DNA of 64,000 nt from Buttiauxella agrestis ATCC 33320 (lineage in GTDB: Bacteria > Pseudomonadota > Gammaproteobacteria > Enterobacterales > Enterobacteriaceae). Numbering within the stretch: position 1 is the stretch's first letter; every line of letters begins with the position of its first letter. Below, in pieces: positions 37,023-47,160 of the stretch. The DNA is taken from the NCBI GenBank assembly GCA_024169445.1, contig JALKFA010000001.1:4216001-4280000 (forward strand), read 5' to 3'. A program made the position numbers and the translations under genes. Below the pieces are notes generated by a model. That model saw only the letters and a program-made list of their open reading frames with translations. It was not told the DNA's origin and did no database searches.

Positions 37023-38273
37023 ATGGCTTCTTTAAAAATAAAAAATACTGCGCTTATTATCAGCAGTCTGATCGTCGGAGGGATAATATCCGTTGCTGCT
37101 TACCGCTATTTTGCTTCTGTCCCTAAAATGGCCACACAATCGACCGAGCGTAAGGTGCTTTTTTGGTATGACCCAATGAAACCCGATACCAAATTTGATA
37201 AGCCCGGGAAGTCGCCCTTTATGGATATGGATCTGGTGCCGAAATATGCCGATGAAGGTAGCAGCGAAAATAATCAGGGCATTCGTATCGATCCGGCACA
37301 AGTGCAAAATCTGGGGCTGAAAACTGAAAAAGTCCAAATGGGGCGCTTAACCTATTCCCAGACGATTCCCGCCAATGTCAGTTTTAACGAATACCAGTTT
37401 GTTATTGTACAAGCGCGATCTGAAGGGTTTATTGAAAAAGTTTATCCGCTGACGATTGGCGATAAAGTGAAAAAAGGCACCCCGCTGGTGGATATTACGA
37501 TCCCTGAATGGGTCGAGGCGCAGAGCGAATATCTATTACTGTCTGAAACCGGTGGCTCCGCGACACAACTCAAAGGTGTGCTCGAACGTCTTCGTCTGGC
37601 GGGGATGTCTGAAGAAGATATTCAGCGCTTACGCAGCACGCGTTCTATTCAGACTCGCTTCACGATTAAAGCGCCGATTGATGGCGTGATCACCGCGTTT
37701 GATCTGAGAACCGGGATGAACATTTCAAAAGATAAAGTGGTGGCCCAGATTCAGGGCATGGACCCGGTGTGGATTAGCGCCGCCGTCCCCGAATCTATCG
37801 TGTATCTGCTCAAAGAGTCCTCCCAGTTTGAGATTTCTGTCCCGGCTTACCCTGGCAAAACTTTCACCATCGAAAAATGGTTAATCCTGCCGAGCCTCGA
37901 CCCGGCTACGCGAACCCTACAAGTGCGCCTGCAAGTCGATAATAAAGATGAGCAACTGAAACCCGGTATGAACGCCTACCTGAAGCTCAATACCCAAAGC
38001 CCGGAAATGTTGCTGATCCCTTCGCAGGCGGTTATCGACAATGGCCGTGAACAACGGGTGATTACCGTTGATCATGCAGGCCAGTTTGTGCCGAAGCAAA
38101 TCAAAGTACTGCATGAATCCCAAAACCAGACGGGGATTGAATCGGGTCTGAGTGAAGGTGAATCCGTTGTTGTCGGTGGTCTGTTCCTGATTGACTCGGA
38201 AGCCAATATTAGCGGAGCGCTGGATCGTATGCGTCAGAGCAATGCTTCCGCCAACGCGCATCCAGAAAAGTAA
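37023..38273 (+). CDS. cusB: Copper/silver efflux periplasmic adaptor CusB
   Basis: A 416-residue membrane-fusion protein (E. coli CusB 407). It has an N-terminal membrane anchor/signal at residues 5-27, then the metal-binding module near residues 45-70 ([20 protein letters not shown], with [11 protein letters not shown]), followed by lipoyl, helical hairpin and beta-barrel parts. Methionines in MKPDT and FMDMD are the Cu/Ag ligands. The start is at 37023, after a GAAGAAAT site; upstream readings cross the REP element. It bridges CusA and CusC. Confidence 0.95.
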   Translation: MASLKIKNTALIISSLIVGGIISVAAYRYFASVPKMATQSTERKVLFWYDPMKPDTKFDKPGKSPFMDMDLVPKYADEGSSENNQGIRIDPAQVQNLGLKTEKVQMGRLTYSQTIPANVSFNEYQFVIVQARSEGFIEKVYPLTIGDKVKKGTPLVDITIPEWVEAQSEYLLLSETGGSATQLKGVLERLRLAGMSEEDIQRLRSTRSIQTRFTIKAPIDGVITAFDLRTGMNISKDKVVAQIQGMDPVWISAAVPESIVYLLKESSQFEISVPAYPGKTFTIEKWLILPSLDPATRTLQVRLQVDNKDEQLKPGMNAYLKLNTQSPEMLLIPSQAVIDNGREQRVITVDHAGQFVPKQIKVLHESQNQTGIESGLSEGESVVVGGLFLIDSEANISGALDRMRQSNASANAHPEK

Positions 38274-38283
38274 GGAGACGAAG

Positions 38284-41200
38284 ATGATTGAATGGATTAT
38301 CAGGCGCTCTGTGGCTAACCGCTTTCTGATAATGATGGCGGCCCTGTTCCTGAGCATTTGGGGAACCTGGACCATTATCAATACGCCGGTAGACGCCTTA
38401 CCTGACCTCTCGGATGTTCAGGTGATTATTAAGACCAGCTACCCAGGCCAGGCGCCTGAGATTGTTGAAAACCAGGTGACTTACCCGCTGACGACCACCA
38501 TGCTTTCAGTGCCTGGCGCCAAAACGGTGCGCGGTTTCTCGCAGTTTGGTGACTCATACGTCTACGTGATTTTCGAAGATGGCACCGATCTGTACTGGGC
38601 GCGTTCGCGGGTCATGGAGTACCTCAACCAGGTGCAGGCTAAGTTGCCTGCGGGCGTTAACACCGAGATTGGCCCTGATGCGACTGGCGTGGGCTGGGTG
38701 TTTGAGTACGCGCTGGTTGACCGCAGCGGTAAACATGATCTCGCCGAATTACGTTCACTTCAGGACTGGTTCCTGAAATATGAGTTAAAAACCATTCCTA
38801 ATGTCGCGGAAGTGGCCTCGGTGGGCGGCGTGGTTAAGCAGTACCAAATCCAGATCAACCCAATGAAACTGGCGCAATATGGCGTGACGCTGGGCGAGGT
38901 GAAAAATGCGCTTGGCTCTTCTAATCAGGAAGCGGGCGGTTCGTCCGTTGAGATGTCCGAAGCGGAGTACATGGTTCGTGCCAGTGGTTATCTGCAAAAT
39001 ATTGATGACTTCAATAACATCGTGCTGAAAACCGCCGAAAACGGTGTGTCGGTTTATTTAAGGGATGTGGCGCGCGTGCAGATTGGGCCAGAAATGCGCC
39101 GTGGCATTGCCGAGCTTAATGGTCAGGGAGAAGTTGCCGGAGGCGTGGTGCTGTTGCGCTCCGGCAAGAATGCGCGCGATGTTATTGCCGCGGTTAAAGA
39201 CAAACTTGAGGTGCTGAAAAAAAGCCTGCCGGAAGGCGTAGAAGTGGTGACGACATATGACCGTAGCCAGTTGATTGACCGTTCAATTGAAAACCTCAGC
39301 CATAAATTGCTGGAAGAATTTATCGTTGTCGCCGTGGTCTGTGCCCTGTTCCTCTGGCACTTGCGTTCCGCACTGGTCGCTATTATTTCGCTCCCGCTCG
39401 GGCTGTGTATCGCCTTTATCATCATGCATTTTCAGGGGCTAAACGCCAACATGATGTCGCTGGGCGGCATTGCGATTGCGGTGGGGGCGATGGTGGACGC
39501 CGCCATTGTGATGATAGAAAACGCGCATAAACGGCTTGAGGACTGGGGGCATAACCACGCGGGGAAAAGTATTGATAACGAAACGCGCTGGAAAGTGATT
39601 ACCGATGCCTCCGTTGAAGTTGGCCCTGCCCTGTTTATCAGCCTGCTGATCATCACCCTGTCGTTCATTCCGATTTTTACTCTGGAAGGGCAGGAAGGAC
39701 GTTTATTCGGGCCTCTGGCCTTTACCAAAACCTATGCGATGGCCGGTTCCGCGTTGCTGGCAATTATGGTCATTCCTATTCTGATGGGTTTTTGGATCAG
39801 AGGGAAAATCCCTGCGGAAAACAGTAATCCACTGAACCGCATGCTGATAAAAATGTATCACCCGTTTTTGCTCAAAGTCCTGCAATGGCCAAAATTAACG
39901 CTGCTGGTGGCGGTGTTATCAATAATTACCGTGGTATGGCCACTCAGCAAAGTAGGCGGGGAATTCCTGCCGAAAATTAACGAAGGCGATTTGCTGTATA
40001 TGCCCTCAACGCTGCCCGGCGTCTCTCCTGGCCAGGCAGCGCAAATCCTGCAAACCACCGATAAACTGATTAAAACCGTGCCGGAAGTGGCTTCGGTGTT
40101 TGGTAAATCTGGCAAAGCAGAAACGGCAACCGATTCCGCCCCGCTGGAAATGGTGGAAACCACCATTCAACTGAAGCCGCAGGATCAGTGGCGACCAGGG
40201 ATGACCGTCGACAAAATCATTGAAGAGCTGGATGCCACGGTGCGCTTACCGGGGCTGGCGAATCTCTGGGTTCAGCCGATTCGCAACCGCATTGATATGT
40301 TGTCTACCGGCATCAAAAGCCCGATCGGTATCAAAGTCTCCGGCACCGATCTTACCGACCTGGATGAAACTGCACGGCGTATTGAAGTAGTCGCCAGAAC
40401 GGTTCCTGGTGTGACTTCGGCACTGGCCGACCGCCTGGAAGGTGGGCGCTATATTGATGTGAAAATCAACCGCGAAAAAGCTTCGCGCTATGGTATGACC
40501 GTGGGCGATGTTCAGCTGTTTATCTCCTCTGCCATCGGCGGTGCCACGGTGGGTGAAACGGTGGAAGGTGTGGCACGCTATCCAATCAACATTCGTTACC
40601 CGCAAGGCTTGCGCGATAGCCCGGAAACGCTGAAAAAATTGCCAATCCTCACGCCAATGAAACAGCAAATCACGCTCGGTGATGTGGCCGACGTCAGCGT
40701 CCTCTCTGGCCCGTCGATGCTCAAAACCGAGAACGCGCGCCCGACCAACTGGATTTACATTGATGCGCGTGGGCGTGACATGGTGTCGATTGTCGACGAT
40801 CTGAAAAAGGTAATTGATGAAAAGGTGAAACTTAAACCGGGCACCAGCGTGTCGTATTCCGGGCAGTTTGAATTACTGGAACACGCCAACAAGAAACTGA
40901 AACTGATGGTGCCAATGACCCTCGTGATTATCTTTGTGTTGTTGTATCTGGCCTTCCGCCGCTTTGATGAAGCGTTACTGATTCTGATGAGCCTGCCGTT
41001 CGCTTTAGTGGGCGGTATTTGGTTCCTGTACTGGCAAGGGTTCCATATGTCAGTCGCTACCGGTACCGGTTTTATCGCCCTCGCTGGGGTTTCCGCGGAG
41101 TTTGGCGTGGTGATGCTGATGTACTTGCGCCAGGCTATTGAAGCGAATCCGCAACTCGCGCGCCCGGAAACGTTCACCAGCGAAGGGCTTGATGATGCGC

Positions 41201-41421
41201 TTTACCACGGCGCGGTGTTGCGCGTCCGGCCAAAAGCGATGACGGTGGCAGTGATTATTGCTGGCCTGTTACCTATTTTGTGGGGAACCGGAGCGGGGTC
41301 AGAAGTGATGAGCCGAATTGCTGCGCCAATGATCGGCGGGATGATTACCGCACCGTTGTTATCGATGTTTATCATTCCTGCAGCCTACAAATTAATCTGG
41401 CTACGCCGACACAAAAGCTAA
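38284..41421 (+). CDS. cusA: Copper/silver RND efflux pump CusA
   Basis: A 1045-residue HME-RND transporter (E. coli CusA 1047). It starts [18 protein letters not shown] and has 12 membrane helices with two large periplasmic loops. The TM4 segment [26 protein letters not shown] carries the charged proton-relay residues, and the TM10-12 region contains [19 protein letters not shown]. Periplasmic methionines line the metal path. The start at 38284 follows a GGAGACGAAG site 10 bases after cusB. It drives Cu(I)/Ag(I) out through CusB and CusC. Confidence 0.96.
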   Translation: MIEWIIRRSVANRFLIMMAALFLSIWGTWTIINTPVDALPDLSDVQVIIKTSYPGQAPEIVENQVTYPLTTTMLSVPGAKTVRGFSQFGDSYVYVIFEDGTDLYWARSRVMEYLNQVQAKLPAGVNTEIGPDATGVGWVFEYALVDRSGKHDLAELRSLQDWFLKYELKTIPNVAEVASVGGVVKQYQIQINPMKLAQYGVTLGEVKNALGSSNQEAGGSSVEMSEAEYMVRASGYLQNIDDFNNIVLKTAENGVSVYLRDVARVQIGPEMRRGIAELNGQGEVAGGVVLLRSGKNARDVIAAVKDKLEVLKKSLPEGVEVVTTYDRSQLIDRSIENLSHKLLEEFIVVAVVCALFLWHLRSALVAIISLPLGLCIAFIIMHFQGLNANMMSLGGIAIAVGAMVDAAIVMIENAHKRLEDWGHNHAGKSIDNETRWKVITDASVEVGPALFISLLIITLSFIPIFTLEGQEGRLFGPLAFTKTYAMAGSALLAIMVIPILMGFWIRGKIPAENSNPLNRMLIKMYHPFLLKVLQWPKLTLLVAVLSIITVVWPLSKVGGEFLPKINEGDLLYMPSTLPGVSPGQAAQILQTTDKLIKTVPEVASVFGKSGKAETATDSAPLEMVETTIQLKPQDQWRPGMTVDKIIEELDATVRLPGLANLWVQPIRNRIDMLSTGIKSPIGIKVSGTDLTDLDETARRIEVVARTVPGVTSALADRLEGGRYIDVKINREKASRYGMTVGDVQLFISSAIGGATVGETVEGVARYPINIRYPQGLRDSPETLKKLPILTPMKQQITLGDVADVSVLSGPSMLKTENARPTNWIYIDARGRDMVSIVDDLKKVIDEKVKLKPGTSVSYSGQFELLEHANKKLKLMVPMTLVIIFVLLYLAFRRFDEALLILMSLPFALVGGIWFLYWQGFHMSVATGTGFIALAGVSAEFGVVMLMYLRQAIEANPQLARPETFTSEGLDDALYHGAVLRVRPKAMTVAVIIAGLLPILWGTGAGSEVMSRIAAPMIGGMITAPLLSMFIIPAAYKLIWLRRHKS

Positions 41422-41431
41422 CTGACTAAAC

Positions 41432-41451
41432 GGCTCCCGGCTCCGGGAGCC
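41432..41451 (+). terminator. Hairpin after cusA
   Basis: GGCTCCCG and CGGGAGCC pair perfectly around a GCTC loop 10 bases past the cusA stop. There is no clear T run, so termination there may be partial. Confidence 0.5.
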
Positions 41452-41513
41452 AAATTCGCCAGTCAGTTTAAAATTGGTTATCATCCGCACCCACTCTTCA
41501 TCCGGGTAGCCTG

Positions 41514-42212
41514 ATGTCTACGATTATCGATACCTTTATTGCCCCGCCGTGCCATGACACGATCGAAAATCTCTATCAGGACGATCACCTGGTCATTATC
41601 AATAAACCCAGCGGGCTGCTCAGCCTGTCGGGGAAAAATCCGCAAAATCTCGATTCGGTGCATCATCGGCTGGTACAGATATTCGCAGGCTGCACCCTGG
41701 TACACCGCCTGGATTTCGGAACTTCCGGGCTGATGGTGATTGCCCGCAATAAGGCGATAAATGCCGCCCTTTGCCAACAGTTCAGCCAGCGCACAGTGAC
41801 CAAAGTTTACAGTGCGCTGCTGTGTGGGCATGTGGAGCACAACGAAGGATTGATAGACGCAGCGATTGCCAAAGACCCGGCGCTGTTCCCGCTGATGTCA
41901 ATTTGCGCAATCCACGGCAAGCCAGCTCGCTCTTTCTATCAGGTCGTTGAGCGCTTTTATCATGAACTGGCAGACGGGACGTTACTGCCGTTGACGCGGG
42001 TACAACTCACCCCAGAAACCGGGCGTACTCATCAACTCCGCATCCACTGCCAGCAATTGGGCCACCCTATTTTGGGTTGCGACCTGTATGGTGGCCGCCT
42101 GCTGCCAGGCACAGAACAAACACCTCGGCTGATGCTGCACGCCAGTGAGCTACATTTTGTTCATCCCATTAGCGGGGAGTTGATCAAAGCCCATCACGCC
42201 AGCCCGTTCTAA
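41514..42212 (+). CDS. RluA-family pseudouridine synthase
   Basis: A 232-residue RNA-modifying enzyme of the RluA family. The catalytic Asp sits in the diagnostic LVHRLDFGTSGLMV near residue 62; other motifs are INKPSGLLSLSG near residue 30, and the C-terminal LTPETGRTHQLRIHCQQLGHPILGCDLYG and RLMLHASEL blocks. RluA-type enzymes isomerise specific uridines in rRNA or tRNA. It has no S4 domain, so it belongs with RluA/TruC/YqcB forms. Target RNA cannot be deduced. It stands alone after the cus locus on the plus strand. Confidence 0.9.
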   Translation: MSTIIDTFIAPPCHDTIENLYQDDHLVIINKPSGLLSLSGKNPQNLDSVHHRLVQIFAGCTLVHRLDFGTSGLMVIARNKAINAALCQQFSQRTVTKVYSALLCGHVEHNEGLIDAAIAKDPALFPLMSICAIHGKPARSFYQVVERFYHELADGTLLPLTRVQLTPETGRTHQLRIHCQQLGHPILGCDLYGGRLLPGTEQTPRLMLHASELHFVHPISGELIKAHHASPF

Positions 42213-42545
42213 AAGGGAAAGCTGATGGTATAGCGCAGCAGAACTTTTCGTATGGTTTGATTGATGAAATAGATGATTTCATCGTTTTATTTACTCGCTG
42301 AATATATCCGCCAGCAAAAGCGGAGAAAAAGTATTATGCTTCACTGAATGATTAAGAACTGTCTGCTTGATCATTCAGACAAATCATTCCCCGGATAAAT
42401 TTGTGTTGTTCAGTACACGTTTCCTGGTAGTTATGTCAGAGATGAAATTATATTCACCCCAAGTGTATTTTGTGCGCTTGTCGGGATTGATTTGTCACGA
42501 TGCAGGTTGGCTGCATTATCGCGATATACTGGAATCTGGTAACTT
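42213..42545. other. Intergenic region with an inverted repeat
   Basis: No gene is supported here. CTGAATGAT (42344) and ATCATTCAG (42370) are a perfect 9-base inverted repeat with a 17-base loop, a possible operator for the acyltransferase gene. A 70-codon reading from 42367 has no ribosome site and overlaps the acyltransferase start. Confidence 0.4.
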
Positions 42546-44558
42546 ATGGTTATTAATTTGTCCCGTCCTGCCTCGCTAACACCTAAAGCATTTCGCCATG
42601 ATGTCAATGGGCTGCGAGCCTGGTCAGTATTAGCAGTCGTATTTTATCACTTTGGTATACCTGGATTTGGCGGCGGTTTTGTCGGGGTTGATGTATTTTT
42701 TGTCATCTCTGGATTCTTGATGACGGCCATCATCATAAACGGGCTGGAACTCGGGAAGTTTTCACTGTGGGCTTTTTATCTGGCGCGAGCCCGACGGATT
42801 ATTCCGGCTTTAATAGTGTTATGCGTGGTGTTGCTCATTATTGGCTGGTTATGGTTGCCCACGGCAGACTATCGCGTACTGGCGGCCAATGCTGTAACGG
42901 CGTTAACCTTTGTCTCCAATCTAAAGTTCTGGCGTGAAGCGGGTTATTTCGATATTGCTTCCCACGAAAATTGGTTGCTACACACCTGGTCACTCTCGCT
43001 GGAGTGGCAATTTTATATTTTGCTGCCATTGGGCTGCATATTAATTTGGCGTTGGTTTGGTCGTCGTGGAGTTAAGTTTGCGCTGATTGCCGCAGGAGTG
43101 TTGTCGCTGGCGCTCTCGTTTTACGCCAGCCCACGGTTACCCGGGAGCGCATTCTATTTATTACCCACGCGCGCCTGGGAAATGTTAGCCGGTAGTTTGG
43201 TGTGGTGGCTAACTCGCCAACATTCCATGCCGCAGCAACTTGCCCGCGTGTTAGAGTTTATCGGTTTTATATTAATGGCGCTGTCGGTGACATTATTTGA
43301 TTCTTCCCGACCATGGCCCGGTGTTTATGCCATGGTGCCAGTAATGGGTGCGATGTTAGTTTTAATTGCTAATCGCCAGCAGTCTATTTTTACATCCAAT
43401 ATCATCGCCCGCCAAATCGGCGCCAGTTCTTACTCTATTTACCTTTGGCATTGGCCCTTAGTGGTCGCGTTGACCTATGCCAGCAAGCAGTACCATCCTG
43501 GCTGGATTGTGGCGGGAATAATATTGAGTGTGTTACTGGGTAAGGCTTCTTTACTCCTGGTAGAAAACCCGGCCCGTAAAGTACTCGCTTCGGTATCGCC
43601 CGGTAAGCAAAATTGGGTATTAGGAGCGGCCGTGATGTGTGCCGTATTACTGGCTGTGGCGGCTCGTTATCAACAACTGGAGAACCGTATTAATCCGGCG
43701 ATTGAAATGGCGATGACTCCGAAGCTTAACAACGCTTCCCGTATGCAAGATTGCCTTCTTACGCCTGGCGAAGGTAGTGAGTCGCCGAAATGTAGTTATG
43801 GCGAAGGTGAACTAACAGCTATTGTATTAGGTGATAGCCATGCAGGTATGGTGGCATCTGTTATTGCTGATGTTGCACCCGGCTCTGTTATTGAGATGGA
43901 TTATGCCAGTTGCCCGACTGTATTAGATTTTAAACGAAGGGAAGATATTAATGATGATTGTAAAACTTTTAATGATAAAGCCATTCAATTACTAAATCAC
44001 GAGTACAAAAACAAACTGGTCTTTATTGCCAACAGAAGTTCTCTTGCTCTCCTTGGGCAAAATGAAAAGGATGCTTTTTTTAATATCCCGATGGGATACT
44101 TTGACACCCCAAATGATCGACCAAACCCAAATTTAAATAAACAGTTTACAGCGCAATTAATAAAAACCATGTGTGCCATTGAAAACAGCCAAAGGGTATT
44201 TTTAGTTCGCCCAATCCCTGAGATGGCAATGGATGTTCCTAATACCATGGCCAGAGCGCTTATGTTTGGCAACCCCGCCCGCGATATATCTATTTCACTG
44301 AAAGAATATCAGCAACGTCAAAAGGTGATTTGGGATGCGCAAGATGTGGCCGCGATGCAGTGTGGGGTCAAAATTCTCGACCCTCTACCTTATCTTTGCC
44401 ACAGTGGTCGTTGCTGGGGTAACCAGGGTGGTCAACCGCTCTACTCTGATGATAATCATCTAAGTGAGTTTGGAAGTCAGTTATTGATACCGATGTTCCG
44501 ACAAGCATTTAAACCAGAGGAATATACCGAGCTGACTAAATCGCCGGGGAATGGATAG
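42546..44558 (+). CDS. Membrane O-acyltransferase with C-terminal SGNH domain (OafA type)
   Basis: A 670-residue two-domain protein. Residues 15-350 are an acyltransferase-3 domain with about 10 membrane helices, opening FRHDVNGLRAWSVLAVVFYHFGIPGF, with GFVGVDVFFVISGFLMT and the SLSLEWQFY motif. The C-terminal 260 residues are a periplasmic SGNH hydrolase-like domain with GDSHAGM (residues 429-435) and DDNHLS (635-640). Such proteins move acetyl groups from the cytoplasm to extracytoplasmic glycans, e.g. O-antigen or peptidoglycan. No O-antigen or phage gtr genes are adjacent, so the acceptor is unknown. Confidence 0.85.
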   Translation: MVINLSRPASLTPKAFRHDVNGLRAWSVLAVVFYHFGIPGFGGGFVGVDVFFVISGFLMTAIIINGLELGKFSLWAFYLARARRIIPALIVLCVVLLIIGWLWLPTADYRVLAANAVTALTFVSNLKFWREAGYFDIASHENWLLHTWSLSLEWQFYILLPLGCILIWRWFGRRGVKFALIAAGVLSLALSFYASPRLPGSAFYLLPTRAWEMLAGSLVWWLTRQHSMPQQLARVLEFIGFILMALSVTLFDSSRPWPGVYAMVPVMGAMLVLIANRQQSIFTSNIIARQIGASSYSIYLWHWPLVVALTYASKQYHPGWIVAGIILSVLLGKASLLLVENPARKVLASVSPGKQNWVLGAAVMCAVLLAVAARYQQLENRINPAIEMAMTPKLNNASRMQDCLLTPGEGSESPKCSYGEGELTAIVLGDSHAGMVASVIADVAPGSVIEMDYASCPTVLDFKRREDINDDCKTFNDKAIQLLNHEYKNKLVFIANRSSLALLGQNEKDAFFNIPMGYFDTPNDRPNPNLNKQFTAQLIKTMCAIENSQRVFLVRPIPEMAMDVPNTMARALMFGNPARDISISLKEYQQRQKVIWDAQDVAAMQCGVKILDPLPYLCHSGRCWGNQGGQPLYSDDNHLSEFGSQLLIPMFRQAFKPEEYTELTKSPGNG

Positions 44559-44611
44559 ATATGCCGATGAAGTCGATACCCATCCCATTGCAATAGGAGC
44601 TGCATCGTGAC

Positions 44612-44675
44612 TGCGCCTAACCTCCGACATTCACAGTGTGCGTAGCGTCTCGGCTACATACTGTTGTTAGGCGCA
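44612..44675 (-). repeat. attC-like hairpin at the 3' end of the FAD-oxidase gene
   Basis: On the minus strand GCCTAACAA (complement of 44671-44663) begins 14 bases after the oxidase stop, and GTTAGGC (complement of 44621-44615) ends a 58-base core. The flanks extend the pairing to a perfect 10-base stem (TGCGCCTAAC/GTTAGGCGCA). Inside, CAGT/ACTG and GTAGC/GCTAC form a second, imperfect stem. This is the architecture of an integron attC site (RYYYAAC...GTTRRRY) and lies just past the gene as in a gene cassette. No integrase or second attC is visible, so it could also be a plain bidirectional terminator. Confidence 0.45.
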
Positions 44676-44685
44676 ATACCTGGTC

Positions 44686-46071
44686 TCATACCGGTTTGAT
44701 GTTCTGATTCATCCGGAAGAGGTTCGTCGGGTCGTACTTATTCTTGAGTTCCACAAGTCGGTTGTAGGTTGCACCGTAAGCAAAAGCGATACGGTCGCTC
44801 TCCTCCTGGGTGAGGAAATTGATATACGCACCGCTGCTGGCAAACGGTTGTGACTTAGCGAAGAATTCGCGCGCCCAGGCGATGCAGTGTTCATCCTCGG
44901 CGGCTGACTCCCAGCGACCGTGCACATTCATCACGTAATTGGCATCCCGGCTTGAGTAGGCCATAGCATCGGGCGCGACGCTTGCTGTCTGGCCTCCAAT
45001 CGTCCCGATGAAAATCTCACACTGAGGTGATGGCAATCTGGCAGCGTATTCGATGATGGCATCGATAACGCCCTCACTGAGTTGCGAGAAGTTATGTGAC
45101 TTCCAGTAATTGCGCGCCCCCTTCGACAATAGCGGGTCGAATGCCTGCTGCCAGGCGATATAAGGCTGTACTCCGATATGCTCGCCAAGCACCGTGCCGA
45201 ACTCACGTAGCGGCTCGATAAGCTTCTCGCCCTCTTTAGGGTCGCCCACATAGCACAGCGCCAGCGCGACCATCTCTTTCCCGTGAACGTCGTCGGGCAA
45301 GAACGGAAGTGGAGGCGCCTTACGCGTGACCATCCAAACATTGAGCTCTTCCGGCATCGTCTCGGTGAACCGGGCGAACTGCGAGATAACAAGTTTTGCC
45401 TGAGAGAACGGAAAGACGATAAGCCCACTCAGCACGTTCGGCCCAACGGGATGGAGCTGGAATTCGAAGCGAGTCACAACTCCGAAATTGCCACCCCCGC
45501 CCCGCAGCCCCCAAAAGAGATCCGCATTTTCTGTTTCGCTGGCATGAAGTTGGCTGCCATCTGCGGTGATAACCTCCGCGGAGACCAGATTATCTATAGT
45601 CATACCGTACTTGCGACTCAGCCAGCCGAACCCCCCACCGAGTGTCAGGCCGGCCACACCTGTGGTCGAGTTGATGCCCAGGGGCGTGGCAAGGCCATGT
45701 GCCTGCACTACCTCATCAAAGTCGCCCAGGGTGCAGCCTGGCTCGACGCTGGCCCTTCTGGTGGAGAGATCCACTTGCACTTTCTTCATCAGTGAAAGGT
45801 CGATCATCAAACCGTCGTCGCACACGGCATTGCCCGCGATGTTGTGCCCTCCTCCACGGATTGAAATGAGGAGATTTTGCGTTCGTCCAAATTCGATGGC
45901 CTGCATGACATCCTCAGGTGAGATGCAGCGTGCTATCAGTGCAGGTTTACGGTCGATCATGGCATTCCAGATCTGGCGAACCTCGTCGTAGCCAGCCTCG
46001 TCAGGAAGAATCACTTCCCCCAGAAAATGGCTTTTGAACTCGTCGATATTGACCTTTAGTAACTCCTTCAT
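44686..46071 (-). CDS. FAD-linked oxidoreductase, berberine-bridge-enzyme family
   Basis: A 461-residue flavoprotein. The FAD domain has SIRGGGHNIAG with His76 for covalent flavin attachment, PGCTLGDFDEVVQAHG near residue 110 and TLGGGFGWLSRKYGMTIDNLVSAEVIT near residue 150. Where bicovalent enzymes have a second Cys, this one has Gly, so attachment is single. The C-terminal BBE motif (YNRLVELKNKYDPTNLFRMNQNI) is present. These enzymes oxidise sugars, alcohols or aromatic alkaloids. Base composition is richer in GC than its neighbours, and it ends next to an attC-like hairpin, both hints of transfer. The start has an AGGAGA site. Confidence 0.88.
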   Translation of the reverse strand: MKELLKVNIDEFKSHFLGEVILPDEAGYDEVRQIWNAMIDRKPALIARCISPEDVMQAIEFGRTQNLLISIRGGGHNIAGNAVCDDGLMIDLSLMKKVQVDLSTRRASVEPGCTLGDFDEVVQAHGLATPLGINSTTGVAGLTLGGGFGWLSRKYGMTIDNLVSAEVITADGSQLHASETENADLFWGLRGGGGNFGVVTRFEFQLHPVGPNVLSGLIVFPFSQAKLVISQFARFTETMPEELNVWMVTRKAPPLPFLPDDVHGKEMVALALCYVGDPKEGEKLIEPLREFGTVLGEHIGVQPYIAWQQAFDPLLSKGARNYWKSHNFSQLSEGVIDAIIEYAARLPSPQCEIFIGTIGGQTASVAPDAMAYSSRDANYVMNVHGRWESAAEDEHCIAWAREFFAKSQPFASSGAYINFLTQEESDRIAFAYGATYNRLVELKNKYDPTNLFRMNQNIKPV

Positions 46072-46202
46072 GATTGTCTCCTGGCTTTGAATAACCCTAC
46101 TAATTATGGTTGATTTCCTGAGCGCTGATGCTTTGAAGGGTATTTATTGGGAAGTGTTTTGCTCTGGCCTGAATCAGAGTCAACACCGGATTATTCATCT
46201 AG

Positions 46203-46478
46203 CTGAGACGGGATTTTCTTGATGGAATAGGTTTGATTTTGATAGCGCCTGATGGCGAATATTTGCCCCCCCTACCCACCTATCTGATTGGTGATCATAT
46301 TCAAAAAGAAGAACTCACCCCGCTGATGCTCGACAGTATCATCACCTGCGAAACCCACGCCCTGTATGCGCTGTATTTTCCCAGCAAGTACAGTAACCCC
46401 AAGGTACGATCCTTTATTGATTTTATGGTGGCGGAACTCGGTCCTTTACCCGTATGGGACAACTGGATCCCGGGATGA
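46203..46478 (+). pseudogene. C-terminal remnant of a LysR-family regulator
   Basis: The frame opens after a stop codon at 46200 and reads a typical LysR effector-domain end: a GIGLILIAP-type strand, then LPTYLIGDHIQKEELTPLM, ALYALYFPSKYSNPKVRSFIDFMVAEL. The DNA-binding and first effector subdomains are absent, and no good start exists. A broken regulator divergent from the FAD oxidase suggests that the oxidase displaced or lost its controller. It could be a short expressed peptide from a TTG at 46233, but that is unlikely. Confidence 0.75.
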
Positions 46479-46491
46479 TTTCTCCGCCCTA

Positions 46492-46521
46492 AAAAATGGC
46501 AGGCTCCCATTAAAGGGAGCC
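46492..46521 (-). terminator. Intrinsic terminator of the BhsA-like gene
   Basis: On the minus strand GGCTCCC and GGGAGCC pair around TTTAAT and are followed within 5 bases by a run of six T (46497-46492). It lies about 40 bases past the stop at 46563. Confidence 0.75.
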
Positions 46522-46562
46522 GTTAACTTGCCAGATGAAACATCCTGTCTGGTGATAAAACG

Positions 46563-46826
46563 TTATTTATAGAGAGTCGCGGTTCCGTACACGCCCTGGT
46601 TATTATCGAAAGCAGAAGTGACTGTATAGGCGCTTGCGCCTTGTTGAGTGGCTTCAGCACGCAACTTGGCGTCCAGCTCATCAATGGTGCTGGCTTTTGC
46701 TGAAACTGAGCCCATCTCCTGTTTTAGTGTGGTCCCGTTTGGTAGCTCCTGGGCTGGGGCGGCTTGGGTGATTAAAGGGAGTGCAGCAAGGGTGACTACC
46801 GCAGAAAAATACAATAACTTTTTCAT
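46563..46826 (-). CDS. Small periplasmic stress protein, DUF1471 (BhsA/McbA/YhcN) family
   Basis: An 87-residue secreted protein. It has a signal peptide ending TQAA and the DUF1471 pattern: a polar linker, an SAKASTIDELDAKLRAEATQQGASAYTVTSA core helix-strand, then GVYGTATLYK. E. coli has about ten such paralogues (BhsA, McbA, YhcN, YjfY and others) linked to acid, peroxide or metal stress and biofilm. Which paralogue this is cannot be told. The start at 46826 has the best spacing from a GAGG site; two earlier start codons (46829, 46832) are possible. Confidence 0.85.
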   Translation of the reverse strand: MKKLLYFSAVVTLAALPLITQAAPAQELPNGTTLKQEMGSVSAKASTIDELDAKLRAEATQQGASAYTVTSAFDNNQGVYGTATLYK

Positions 46827-47160
46827 CATCACATCCTCATTAACTGAAATACAAAATAACCATTTAAAGTTTAGGTGTAATGAGGGAAGTGAGGAGTTAA
46901 GTTGGACAGATTGGACTCAAAATAAATGCTCTTCAACTATGCCGATCCGCTTAGAAAGCCAGTGTCCATGCGATATCCCTGTGATCCAAGAGCCGCTGAG
47001 CAAAGCGAATAGACACGAGAATCAATTGTAAGTATCCGTTTAAACGGACCACACACTTTTAGATATTATCCGACATACTGATAGTGTTCTCAGGAGATCC
47101 TGTTTAACGGCTATTTCAAGGCAGGAGACAATCATTAGCGACTTAGTCTCTTTTGCAGTA
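46827..47160. other. Intergenic region between divergent genes
   Basis: These roughly 330 bases hold the promoters of the BhsA-like gene (minus) and the LolA-like gene (plus). I see no ORF of note. An AGGAGA ribosome-like site at 47124 is followed 5 bases later by an ATT in frame with the next gene. Confidence 0.4.

Noticed and set aside
42367-42579. 70-codon open reading frame before the acyltransferase
   Set aside because: It overlaps the acyltransferase start in another frame, has no ribosome site and no family features.
44612-44675. Treating the hairpin as proof of an integron
   Set aside because: No intI, no attI and no second attC in the window; only a single attC-like structure, so it is reported as a candidate.
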